From positions 6,895-70,894 of the forward strand of contig NZ_JBGSXS010000138.1 of NCBI RefSeq assembly GCF_041751335.1: DNA of 64,000 bases, written 5' to 3'. Positions 34,708 to 42,948 of the stretch are shown here, piece by piece. The DNA comes from Aquiflexum sp041751335 (GTDB lineage Bacteria; Bacteroidota; Bacteroidia; Cytophagales; Cyclobacteriaceae). Each line of letters begins with the position of its first letter. Position 1 is the first letter of the stretch. A model generated the notes under the pieces. It had not been told where the DNA came from. It was given only the letters and a program-made list of their open reading frames with translations, and made no database searches. Made by a program: the position numbers and the translations under genes.

Positions 34708-35802
34708 TTACCTTTTCCTTCTTCTATTGTTGTTCACATTCATAGAGCCGGATCTTCCTAAATAGGTCATTGTTGTTCTGAATCCAATATGTGCAGTTTT
34801 TACATCCTGGAATTCATAAGTTCTTGTACTTGTTTCCAAGTAGTGAGCGATGTCTTTCCAAGATCCACCTCTTACTACTTTTCTTTTTTCATTCGGGTTA
34901 TCATACTTAGGATCCAAATCCCAAGTCAATGCACCTCCAACTGGACTGTAAGCGTCCAATACCCATTCGGCTACGTTGCCTGACATGTTGTACAATCCAA
35001 ATCCATTCGGAGCAAATACATCAACCGGCGCAGTGTAAGCGAATCCGTCATCAATGTAATTTCCTCTACCTGGTTTGAAATTGGCCATGAGGCATCCTCT
35101 TTTGTTTTTCAGATAAGGACCGCCCCAAGGATACTTGGCCACTTCCTTACCGCCTTTTGCAGCGTACTCCCATTCTGCCTCTGTTGGTAACCTGAATTGA
35201 GGATAATCGAAATCAGATTTGTCATTGGCATTTAGATGATAAGTTCTCCACTGGCAATACATGTGTGCCTGCTCCCAGCTTACACCAACTACGGGATAGT
35301 TGTCAAAAGCTGGATGGTCAAAATAGAACTCCATCAAAGGATCTCCATAATGGAAAGTAAAACTGGTGTTCCAAACGGTAGAGTCAGGAAGTACCTCATC
35401 CAGATTGAACTGGGGAGGATCTTTCAATGTAGTCGGAGTACTGTAGGTATATTCACCTAACCTTACGGCTTCTACAAATTGCCTGTACTTGTTGTTGGAC
35501 ACCTCGTACTTATCCATGTAAAATTCCGAGATGGTAATCTGTTTGTTTAAAGAAGACTGCGTGAATGCAATATCCTCATCAGCCTGACCCATCCAAAAAG
35601 TCCCTGCCTTTACGGGCACCATGTCCTTAGGCAAAACTTGCTGCCAAATGACTCTCTTCGGAACACCAGTTACTTCTCCCCGTCTGTTGTCTTTTTCACT
35701 GGCTGAACCCTTCTTGCCTAAAAGTCCACAACTTGGCAGAACTGCTACTACCAAAAGGGCTAAAATCAAGGTGAAAATGCGTGAATTCATTTTTCTAGAC
35801 AT
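34708..35802 (-). CDS. gldK: Type IX secretion lipoprotein GldK/PorK
   Basis: This 364-residue lipoprotein has lipobox LPSCG with Cys25 and a formylglycine-generating-enzyme (FGE-sulfatase) fold. Family blocks include GTFWMGQADED, VSNNKYRQFVEA, VGVSWEQAHMYCQWR, LPTEAEWEYAAKGG and the C-terminal RKVVRGGSWKDI...GFRT. GldK uses the fold structurally and forms the outer-membrane-associated ring with GldN. It starts the gldKLMN block, with its own promoter-like box about 87 bp upstream. A basic NNNRRRKR tail ends the protein. Confidence 0.94.
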   Translation of the reverse strand: MSRKMNSRIFTLILALLVVAVLPSCGLLGKKGSASEKDNRRGEVTGVPKRVIWQQVLPKDMVPVKAGTFWMGQADEDIAFTQSSLNKQITISEFYMDKYEVSNNKYRQFVEAVRLGEYTYSTPTTLKDPPQFNLDEVLPDSTVWNTSFTFHYGDPLMEFYFDHPAFDNYPVVGVSWEQAHMYCQWRTYHLNANDKSDFDYPQFRLPTEAEWEYAAKGGKEVAKYPWGGPYLKNKRGCLMANFKPGRGNYIDDGFAYTAPVDVFAPNGFGLYNMSGNVAEWVLDAYSPVGGALTWDLDPKYDNPNEKRKVVRGGSWKDIAHYLETSTRTYEFQDVKTAHIGFRTTMTYLGRSGSMNVNNNRRRKR

Positions 35803-35888
35803 AAATTACATATAATGAGTTGTTAAATAACTTGTCCATTTTTCAATAGGAACAAGAGCGAAAAGTAAAGTAAATTCTTAGAAATACA

Positions 35889-35896
35889 CAAATTTA
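35889..35896 (-). promoter_or_regulatory. -7 promoter box for gldKLMN
   Basis: The minus strand reads TAAATTTG, an exact TAnnTTTG match, in the 119-bp gap between the PorP/SprF-like gene and gldK. This suggests gldKLMN can be transcribed separately from the upstream gene. Confidence 0.45.
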
Positions 35897-35921
35897 ATTT
35901 ACCAATTTCTATATTTTTTTT

Positions 35922-36893
35922 TTAAAACCTGAATCTTGGAGTCCTTTGAATTGTCCTTTGGAACTCTTTTGTTACGTCCGGCAATACATAAGATAACATG
36001 AACTCATGACTGGTTGGAGATTTGGCTTCTATACCACTTACTACCAAGTCAAATGCATATCCTATTCTAAGTGAATTGTCTTTAAGAAGGCTATATCCTG
36101 TAATCAAGGAAACCGATTCTTCTCCTCTAAACGCCAAACCCGCACTTACTTTTTGATTGTATGTCGCTATAACGCTGACATCGTAGGAAAAATTATTAAA
36201 AGAGACAGTTTTCAATAAAATACTTGGCTCAAAATCCCAAAGCGCAAATGTTCTTATCCTATAACCTAACATCAGGTAAGAATGATTCTTTAATTGGTTT
36301 TCCAATGCACCCTCCCCAAAATCAAAGCCCGGTTCATTGATATGGCGGCTGCTCAAGGCCATATAATACTTTCCTCTATCATAAATAACTCCTGCACCAT
36401 AATTGATGTTCATCTGAGTCTCGGAACCTGATTGAGGAAGTCTTGGGTCTTCATTTACAGTTCTTAGGTCTTCATAATTTAATGTACTTGAATAAATACC
36501 ACCCATGGCACCGAAGCTTAATGTTCCCATCCTTAACCTTTTGTGATATGCCAAAGAAAGATTCACTTCCTGATTGGTGGTAGGTCCTATGTTATCATTA
36601 ACAAAATTAAGGCCAACTCCCAATTTTAACTTTTCTATTGCAGCCTGAGCGGAAACTAATTGGGTTATCGGGGGATTACCATTGTTGCCCGAGTAATTCA
36701 ACCATTGTGATCTGTGAAGAGCAGAAAACCTATAGCCCCCATCTTTTCCGGCAAAGGCTGGATTAAAATATGTGCTATTATACATATACTGTGTGAATTG
36801 GGCATCTTGCTGCCCGTCTGCCTCCAAAAACAAAAAACAACTTGATATGAATACCAAGAGATACTTCAGGAAATTGAACTCAAGCTTAACCAT
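35922..36893 (-). CDS. PorP/SprF family type IX secretion membrane protein
   Basis: This 323-residue outer-membrane beta-barrel protein of the PorP/SprF family has a signal peptide ending near FLEADGQQ. The family N-terminus DAQFTQYMYNSTYFNPAFAG is present, and many alternating amphipathic strands follow. In type IX systems such proteins act as barrel partners for specific cargo or, for PorP with PorK/N and PorE, anchor the system to peptidoglycan. Its place upstream of gldKLMN mirrors porP-porKLMN and supports the core role, but the paralogue type cannot be fixed from sequence. Confidence 0.88.
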   Translation of the reverse strand: MVKLEFNFLKYLLVFISSCFLFLEADGQQDAQFTQYMYNSTYFNPAFAGKDGGYRFSALHRSQWLNYSGNNGNPPITQLVSAQAAIEKLKLGVGLNFVNDNIGPTTNQEVNLSLAYHKRLRMGTLSFGAMGGIYSSTLNYEDLRTVNEDPRLPQSGSETQMNINYGAGVIYDRGKYYMALSSRHINEPGFDFGEGALENQLKNHSYLMLGYRIRTFALWDFEPSILLKTVSFNNFSYDVSVIATYNQKVSAGLAFRGEESVSLITGYSLLKDNSLRIGYAFDLVVSGIEAKSPTSHEFMLSYVLPDVTKEFQRTIQRTPRFRF

Positions 36894-36967
36894 GCATAAA
36901 TAAAATAATCTTTTAAAACCCTATTCTACACAATTAAACTGATTTTCACCATAAAAGATTGTAAGAA

Positions 36968-37741
36968 TTACAAATTATTTGCCTTTTTTATATAAAGCTC
37001 CAAAGCCCCGGTCATACTAGGTGCATTTGGCATGGGTGCTTCGATATCTAAAATTAGACCTTGATCCCTTACTTCCTGTGCCGTGGTCGGACCAAAAGCA
37101 GCTATTCTGGTATTATTCTGTTGAAAGTCAGGGAAGTTGTGTTTGAGTGATTTAATACCCGATGGGCTAAAAAAAGCAAGAATATCATATTTAATATCTC
37201 TCAAATCATTCAAATCTGCTGCAACTGTATGATATATTATGGCCTCAGTGAATGCAATATTCATTTTGGTCATATAATCCGGTATCTCCGCTTTTCTAAT
37301 ATCAGAGCAAGGAAAAAGATATTTTTCGGATTTATGTTTTTTGAAATAATCAAACAAATCTGTGGCTGTCTTCTGACCTACAAAAAGCTTTCTCTTCCTG
37401 ATGACAATATATTTTTGTAGGTAATGGGCTGTTTGATCGGAAATACAAAAATACTTCATGTCCGCCGGCATCTCTATTTTCAGTTCTTTACAAATGGTAA
37501 AAAAGTGATCAATTGCATTCCTACTGGTAAAAATGACCGCAGTATGTTTTAAGATATCTATTTTCTGCCTCCTGAAATCTTTTACTTTAACAGGTTCCAC
37601 CTGGATGAAAGGCCTAAAATCTATTTTCAAATTATATTTTCCGGCCAACTGAAAATAGGGTGATTTTTCATCTGTCGGCTTTGGCTGTGAAACTAAAATA
37701 CTCCTTACCGGATTGAATCTGTCTTTTGTAGATTTAGTCAT
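36968..37741 (-). CDS. hemD: Uroporphyrinogen-III synthase
   Basis: This 257-residue HemD-family protein would cyclise hydroxymethylbilane with D-ring inversion in haem synthesis. The two-lobed fold is suggested by VRSILVSQPKPTD at the start, AVIFTSRNAIDHFF in the middle, DILAFFSPSGIKSL and IAAFGPTTAQEVRDQGL near the C-terminus. These are the weakly conserved positions seen in Bacteroidetes HemD. It is paired with a DUF4271 gene 40 bp upstream, a common arrangement in this phylum. Sequence conservation in the family is low, so the call is good but not absolute. Confidence 0.85.
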   Translation of the reverse strand: MTKSTKDRFNPVRSILVSQPKPTDEKSPYFQLAGKYNLKIDFRPFIQVEPVKVKDFRRQKIDILKHTAVIFTSRNAIDHFFTICKELKIEMPADMKYFCISDQTAHYLQKYIVIRKRKLFVGQKTATDLFDYFKKHKSEKYLFPCSDIRKAEIPDYMTKMNIAFTEAIIYHTVAADLNDLRDIKYDILAFFSPSGIKSLKHNFPDFQQNNTRIAAFGPTTAQEVRDQGLILDIEAPMPNAPSMTGALELYIKKANNL

Positions 37742-37781
37742 CGTTTTACGCTTCTCCTTTTGATTACTGTTCTCTATTCAT

Positions 37782-38900
37782 TCACCCAATGATAACTTTG
37801 CTAAGTATCAGAAAGGGGACAATTTCCGCGGTGCAAATGTAAACAAATAAATGGTAATTTTTAAAGTTGAGCCTATTCGACATAATTATAAATAGCATTA
37901 CTACTCCAATTAAATAAATCCAAAAGAATCCATACAAAAGATATTTGATGATCATTTCAAGTTCAAAAAAGTCATTTAACAGTACAAAACTCACCATAAA
38001 TGCAATGCTGAAGGTAGATATTGAAATGATCCTGAACAGGTAAAAAAAATGGGCATTGACAATTTTCCCAAGCTCAAAGAAAAATGCCAACACCCTCAGA
38101 AATGCAAATTTTAGTACTGCCAACAAGATCAAAAATCCAGATCCGAACAACCAATTAAGAAACAACTGATTAAGATCTCCATTCACAAGAACTATCAGAT
38201 TTTCCCTATCCAGAAATTTGATAAACATCATTCCCAATAGAAATGCCAGCATATTGACAATCAAAAGGTAGAATATTACATCCAATGCAAAAAATTTCTG
38301 GAGTGAGTTGGATTCTGAAAAATCCTCTGCTGAAAACACCGCCGCGGGCATGATGATCAGCTTGAGGACAAGCGGATAAATCATTTTATAAATAGCCAAA
38401 AGAAACAGTATTGTCAAAAGGGCAAAAAAGAAAAAATCATTAAAATCATTTTTCTCCCTTTTCTCGGGCAATTGACTTTTCAGGCTATCCCCACTAATAG
38501 GTTTGACCAATTTTTCAAAAAACCCCTTTTGAATCGAGACTGCTTCAGGGTCTATACCATTTTTGATGATGCTCAAAACTACTTCTCCCTCGGGTGTACC
38601 CTCTAAGATTTTTTCAAGTTCAGATGAAGGAACAATCAGGGTGGTATCCACTGCTGCATAAAACCAAAGTCTCCCATCCAAAAACATGGTTGATTCTTTG
38701 GGAAAACTAAATCTAAAACTGCTTTTAGGAAATGATTGAAGGTCAACTTTTATATCAAGAGCTGAATAGGACCGTGCTTTTCTTTGGGGGTAAAGTTCTT
38801 GAATTTTGGAGTTGTAATTTTCCAATATTTGGGAAAATCCATCCACAGAACAGAAAAGAAGACAAAAACCTAAGACCAACTTATAAAAATTTCCCTTCAT
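37782..38900 (-). CDS. DUF4271 domain membrane protein
   Basis: This 372-residue protein has a signal peptide (ending near VDGFSQ), an extracytoplasmic region of about 125 residues and a C-terminal block of about six to seven membrane helices (from about residue 155). The helix block is the DUF4271 domain, seen next to hemD in Bacteroidetes. No enzymatic motif can be seen and the function is unknown. The gene is 3 bp downstream of a BamA-like gene and 40 bp upstream of hemD, so these three are probably co-transcribed. Confidence 0.8.
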   Translation of the reverse strand: MKGNFYKLVLGFCLLFCSVDGFSQILENYNSKIQELYPQRKARSYSALDIKVDLQSFPKSSFRFSFPKESTMFLDGRLWFYAAVDTTLIVPSSELEKILEGTPEGEVVLSIIKNGIDPEAVSIQKGFFEKLVKPISGDSLKSQLPEKREKNDFNDFFFFALLTILFLLAIYKMIYPLVLKLIIMPAAVFSAEDFSESNSLQKFFALDVIFYLLIVNMLAFLLGMMFIKFLDRENLIVLVNGDLNQLFLNWLFGSGFLILLAVLKFAFLRVLAFFFELGKIVNAHFFYLFRIISISTFSIAFMVSFVLLNDFFELEMIIKYLLYGFFWIYLIGVVMLFIIMSNRLNFKNYHLFVYICTAEIVPFLILSKVIIG

Positions 38901-38903
38901 CTT

Positions 38904-40628
38904 TTAGAATCTACCTGTGTATCCAAAATGGATTTTTGAAAGATTAATAGCAAAGTCCTGAACATTAGATCCACCCAAACCATAAACAAAATTGAATATC
39001 CCGTTGCCAGTTTCTAAACTGAATCCCATTCCTGCCGAAAAGGTGTTGTCAACGGGCAATCCCTGTATATTATTCTCTAACCTTCCCATGTCGGCAAAAA
39101 TCATAAAATATGAGTAGGTATCAAAATAAAATCTTGGCTCCACATTGAGATAAATATAATTATTGGCAAAAAAGAAATTTTCATTGAAGCCCCTGATACT
39201 TTGAAGCCCACCCAACCTGAACAAGTCGTTGAGCAAAAGATTTTCGTTTTGAACAATTCCTCCCGATAATCTTGTAAACAAACCCCACTGTTGGTTAAAA
39301 TAGAAATACTTTTCAAATCTACCCTGTAAATAATATTGTAAAGTTCTTAGGTCAACCCCTTCATATAAAGATGGAGGTATGGCTGTATTCTCGATCAGGT
39401 TCTTGTTTCCTATGGCAAATTCCATTTCTGCAAATGCTCCCCTTCTGGGGAAAAATACATCATCAAGCCAAAAATGAGCATAATTTACCCCATAGTTGTT
39501 GAACCGAAAATCACCCGCCACTGGTAAAGCTGTAATTTCACTCAGTCCAGTTGATGTTAACAAATCACCTGCCTGTCTACGGGTGAAGAATTTCAGATAG
39601 CCATCTGAATTGAACCTGTAACCAAAACTTAAACGGAAATCCCTATTCAAAAAAGTAGTATCTTCTTTCAACAATGAAAATGAAACGCCCATATCAATCA
39701 TTGACCCCAATAACATGGGTTCAAATGCCGCTACCTTCAAATTCTGGGAAAATTGATTGAACCTTTGCCAATGGAGTTCATAGTTCCTGCCACTTCCACC
39801 CAAATTGTGGAGCATAACATCAAACTGACCTGTAACCAATAACCTTCCTCCTTCAAGTTCATTAGGCAAAAAGCCAATAATTCCATCGATAGAGTTGATT
39901 TTTCGGTCATTGATAGGCAAATAAAGTGTTGCCTCCTCATTCTGAAAACTCAGTTCAGGTTCTTCTGACCATCTTAGATAAGGCAGGTTTCTGATCTGCT
40001 GAATTCCATTCTGTACTTTTCTTTGTGAAAAAGGTTCACCAGGTCTAATCTGTAAAAAGTTTGAAAGAAACTTAGGTTTTGTTTTTGAATCACCGGTGAC
40101 TTTTAATGTATCAAAAGTGATAAAAGGTCCAAGGTCCAAGTTCAGCGCTGCCGAAAATTTATTTCCATCCCTTTCGAGGCTATCCAATTTTACAGAAGCA
40201 AAAGGATAACCTTTATTTTCTGATTCTTTGATGATGGATTCAAACAACCTGTACACCTGCCTGTAATCAAATGATTTTTGGTTAAATCTTTTCATGTCTG
40301 CACCCGCTTTGACTAAGACCACAGATTCAACATTCCCCTGCCTCAATGTAACCCATTCAAACTTTTTGCCTGTATCCACACTTAGCCACAAGGAATCTTT
40401 AGATTTGAGCAAGACACTTTGAATTGGATCTAGATATCCCAATTGGTACAATTCCTGAAAACGTGTCCTGATAAATGCGGCTTTTGCCAAAGAATCGCTG
40501 AAAACCTGCTCATCCACCAAGTTAATGCCCCCTTTGGTTTCCAACTTCAACCAATTTCTCTCTTGGGAAAAAGATTGGAAGCAAACCAAAAAAAATAAAA
40601 GAAGGAGGAATAGTAGGGTGCTTTTCAA
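38904..40628 (-). CDS. BamA/TamA-type outer-membrane protein with POTRA domains
   Basis: This 574-residue Omp85-family protein has a signal peptide (TLLFLLLLFFLVCFQSFSQ), two or three POTRA-like domains (about residues 25-240, with GEPFSQRKVQNGIQQIRNLP) and a C-terminal 16-strand barrel. The family motif is LFRLGGLQSIRGFNENFFFA, containing the VRGF/Y-like lid-loop motif, and the C-terminus ends in an aromatic residue (YTGRF). It is shorter than BamA, so a TamA-like or accessory insertase is likely. The start is a TTG at 40628 because no ATG fits. It is divergent from hemW. Confidence 0.82.
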   Translation of the reverse strand: MKSTLLFLLLLFFLVCFQSFSQERNWLKLETKGGINLVDEQVFSDSLAKAAFIRTRFQELYQLGYLDPIQSVLLKSKDSLWLSVDTGKKFEWVTLRQGNVESVVLVKAGADMKRFNQKSFDYRQVYRLFESIIKESENKGYPFASVKLDSLERDGNKFSAALNLDLGPFITFDTLKVTGDSKTKPKFLSNFLQIRPGEPFSQRKVQNGIQQIRNLPYLRWSEEPELSFQNEEATLYLPINDRKINSIDGIIGFLPNELEGGRLLVTGQFDVMLHNLGGSGRNYELHWQRFNQFSQNLKVAAFEPMLLGSMIDMGVSFSLLKEDTTFLNRDFRLSFGYRFNSDGYLKFFTRRQAGDLLTSTGLSEITALPVAGDFRFNNYGVNYAHFWLDDVFFPRRGAFAEMEFAIGNKNLIENTAIPPSLYEGVDLRTLQYYLQGRFEKYFYFNQQWGLFTRLSGGIVQNENLLLNDLFRLGGLQSIRGFNENFFFANNYIYLNVEPRFYFDTYSYFMIFADMGRLENNIQGLPVDNTFSAGMGFSLETGNGIFNFVYGLGGSNVQDFAINLSKIHFGYTGRF

Positions 40629-40656
40629 TTTGGAGCAATTGGTTTAACTATCTTTG
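40629..40656 (+). promoter_or_regulatory. Promoter for hemW
   Basis: TTTG at 40629-40632 (-33 like) and TATCTTTG at 40649-40656 (-7 box, exact TAnnTTTG) are separated by 16 bp and lie 19 bp before the hemW start. This is the most complete Bacteroidetes-type promoter seen in the window. Confidence 0.6.
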
Positions 40657-40675
40657 AAGGCTAAAAGTAAACAAA

Positions 40676-41803
40676 TTGTCCGGTATCTACATCCATATTC
40701 CTTTTTGCAAGCAGGCTTGCCATTACTGTGATTTTCATTTCAGTACCAACACCAATCGCACTAATGAAATGGTGGATATGATCTGCAGGGAACTGGAATT
40801 GAGAAGTGATTACCTCCCCAAAGGCAAACCTGTCAATACCATTTATTTTGGCGGAGGAACTCCGTCATTACTCAGCGCTGCCCAGATCGGAAAAATTCTG
40901 GACCAAATCCAACTCTATTACCAACTGGACTTGAAGGAACTCACGCTTGAAGCCAATCCTGATGACCTGAACGCAAAAAACCTGCAAGACTGGAAAGCGC
41001 TTGGTCTTGATAGATTAAGTATAGGAATTCAGACCTTCGATGCAGAAATTCTTCGATTCTATAATCGGGCGCACAATTCAAAAGAATCTCTTAACGCGAT
41101 CCTAATGGCAAAAGCAGTGGGTTTCCAAAAACTTTCCATTGACCTGATTTATGGTTTCCCCTCAGATAACCATAACATTTGGAAAAATGACCTCCAAATA
41201 GCTTTGGACCAAGACCCTGGACATATCAGCAGTTATTGTCTGACTGTAGAACCAAAAACAGCTTTGGGAAACTGGGAAAAAAGAGGATTGTACTCCCATT
41301 CAACAGAAGACTTTGCCGCAGTGCAGTTTGAAATGCTGATGGAGTCTTTGGATAAAGTCGGCTATATCCAATACGAAATCTCCAATTTTGGAAAATTCGG
41401 ACAGTTTGCGATTCACAATACTAATTATTGGTCAGGAATTCCTTACTTGGGGATTGGGCCGAGCGCACATTCATTTGACGGCAATGTCCGGGGCTTCAAT
41501 ATTTCCAACAATTCAAAATACATCGATAGCTTGAAAAACGACGATCTTGCCTTTACGGAAGAAAAAGCCACAAACCTAGATATTGCGAATGACCAAATCC
41601 TAACGGCTTTAAGGACTATTTGGGGGTTGGACCTGATCTCGTTTAAAACTGATTTTGGGTTTGACCTGCTTGATTTAAAAAACAAACAAATTAATTTCTT
41701 ACTTAGTGAACAACTACTCAGATTGGAAAACAATCACCTGACCTTGACCACTAAGGGTAAACTTTTGGCAGATAGTGTTGCCGTTTCCTTATTTTTGGAT
41801 TAA
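40676..41803 (+). CDS. hemW: Radical SAM haem chaperone HemW
   Basis: This is a 375-residue HemW-like protein (formerly annotated as oxygen-independent coproporphyrinogen oxidase) that inserts haem into target proteins. The radical SAM cluster motif CxxxCxxC is at Cys11, Cys15 and Cys18 in HIPFCKQACHYCDFHF. It is followed by YFGGGTPSLL and a HemN_C domain. The cysteine pattern lacks the extra fourth Cys of HemN, which favours HemW. Translation appears to begin at TTG 40676 (TTGTCCGGT), matching MSGIYIHIPF. It heads a small unit with the DUF721 gene. Confidence 0.92.
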   Translation: MSGIYIHIPFCKQACHYCDFHFSTNTNRTNEMVDMICRELELRSDYLPKGKPVNTIYFGGGTPSLLSAAQIGKILDQIQLYYQLDLKELTLEANPDDLNAKNLQDWKALGLDRLSIGIQTFDAEILRFYNRAHNSKESLNAILMAKAVGFQKLSIDLIYGFPSDNHNIWKNDLQIALDQDPGHISSYCLTVEPKTALGNWEKRGLYSHSTEDFAAVQFEMLMESLDKVGYIQYEISNFGKFGQFAIHNTNYWSGIPYLGIGPSAHSFDGNVRGFNISNNSKYIDSLKNDDLAFTEEKATNLDIANDQILTALRTIWGLDLISFKTDFGFDLLDLKNKQINFLLSEQLLRLENNHLTLTTKGKLLADSVAVSLFLD

Positions 41804-41809
41804 ATGGCC

Positions 41810-41817
41810 TAACTTTG
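41810..41817 (+). promoter_or_regulatory. -7-like box just before the DUF721 gene
   Basis: TAACTTTG matches TAnnTTTG and ends 7 bases before the ATG at 41825, so a near-leaderless message is possible in addition to read-through from hemW. Confidence 0.35.
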
Positions 41818-41824
41818 ATCATCC

Positions 41825-42139
41825 ATGGAACACAATAGATACAACTCAGGAAGAAAAAAAGATGCCGCCCCACTTCAGGAGGCTTTTGAAGAACTCTTGA
41901 AGGCTTACAGGTTAAAAGATAAATTTGATGAGAAGGTATTGATGAATGCCTGGCCCGAACTGATGGGCAAAACAGTCGCCTCCAGGACCTCGGGGCTGTA
42001 TATCAAGGATAAGAAACTTTTTGTAAAAATAACCTCCGGTCCTGTCAAGTCCGAGCTGAACATGAACAGGACCAAAGTATTGGATTTGATAGCTTCTAAA
42101 TTCGGTAAGGGTATTATCGAAGATATAGTTATACTTTGA
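41825..42139 (+). CDS. DUF721 (DciA-related) protein
   Basis: This is a 104-residue protein of the DUF721 family, whose characterised proteobacterial and actinobacterial members (DciA) load the replicative helicase DnaB. The LLKAYRLKDKFDEKVLMNAW helix and the NAWPELMGKTVASRTSGLYI segment are typical, followed by a beta-rich KH-like core. Bacteroidetes commonly lack DnaC, so a DciA role is reasonable but is inference. It is separated from hemW by 21 bp and ends 2 bp before the convergent DUF4197 stop. Confidence 0.78.
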   Translation: MEHNRYNSGRKKDAAPLQEAFEELLKAYRLKDKFDEKVLMNAWPELMGKTVASRTSGLYIKDKKLFVKITSGPVKSELNMNRTKVLDLIASKFGKGIIEDIVIL

Positions 42140-42141
42140 AT

Positions 42142-42855
42142 CTAATCTTGGGCAGCAAAAACCTTTTTCATCAAAGCAGAAGTTCTTTGCAAAGGGTTTT
42201 CACGAATGTTTTTCTCTTCCTCTGCAATTAGGGTAAACAATCCATCTATTGCCCTGTTGGTCACATAAGCATTCAGGTCGGGATCGATTTTTCTGGTGGT
42301 CAGCGGAATCGTATTATAGGCATTGGCCAAATCCCCATAATATTTTGTAGCCCCGACTTCATTGAGGGATTCTTGGATTTTGGGCTGGAACAAGGCTACC
42401 AATTGGCTTTCAGTTGTTCTTCTCAGATAGTCCGTAGCGGCGTTTGGTTCTCCTTTGAGAATCTGGAATGCATCCTGAATGGTCATCTGCCTGATCGCAC
42501 CTATAAAAATAGGCTTTGCTTCTATGGCTGCCTTCTCGGCACCTCTGTTGATGGCGAGCATTGCCCTGTCCACTTCACTTCCAAGTCCAATTTGTCTTAG
42601 GGTATTTTCCACCCTTCGGGCATCTTCGGGCAATAATATTCTGATCAGGTCATTTTTGAAAAACCCATCAGTCTGGGAAGCCTGATCTGCACCTTTACTT
42701 ATTCCTTGGACCAAAGCCTCCTTAAGCCCTGAACCAACTTCCTGTTCGGTCAAAGCTCCTTGGCCTGCAGCCTGTAAGATTCTATTGATATCTGCGGACG
42801 AACATGCACTGGCAATCAACAATATAATAATGCTGTAAATTTGAATGTATTTCAT
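42142..42855 (-). CDS. DUF4197 lipoprotein
   Basis: This is a 237-residue lipoprotein. The ATG at 42855 gives a canonical signal (KYIQIYSIIILLIASAC) with Cys18; an in-frame TTG nine codons upstream is unlikely. The mature part is alpha-helical with repeated LTEQEVGSGLKEALVQGIS and GAEKAAIEAKPIFIGAIRQM segments, the hallmark of DUF4197. Function is unknown; members are often found as single lipoproteins in Bacteroidetes and Proteobacteria. It is divergent from the RsbU-type phosphatase. Confidence 0.85.
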   Translation of the reverse strand: MKYIQIYSIIILLIASACSSADINRILQAAGQGALTEQEVGSGLKEALVQGISKGADQASQTDGFFKNDLIRILLPEDARRVENTLRQIGLGSEVDRAMLAINRGAEKAAIEAKPIFIGAIRQMTIQDAFQILKGEPNAATDYLRRTTESQLVALFQPKIQESLNEVGATKYYGDLANAYNTIPLTTRKIDPDLNAYVTNRAIDGLFTLIAEEEKNIRENPLQRTSALMKKVFAAQD

Positions 42856-42948
42856 AAAATGGTTTTTAACAATATTTTGCAACTATGGCGGTTAACGTGA
42901 TCAGGATATTTAAGTTTGTTTCTGTAATATTGTGCTTGACTATCTAAA

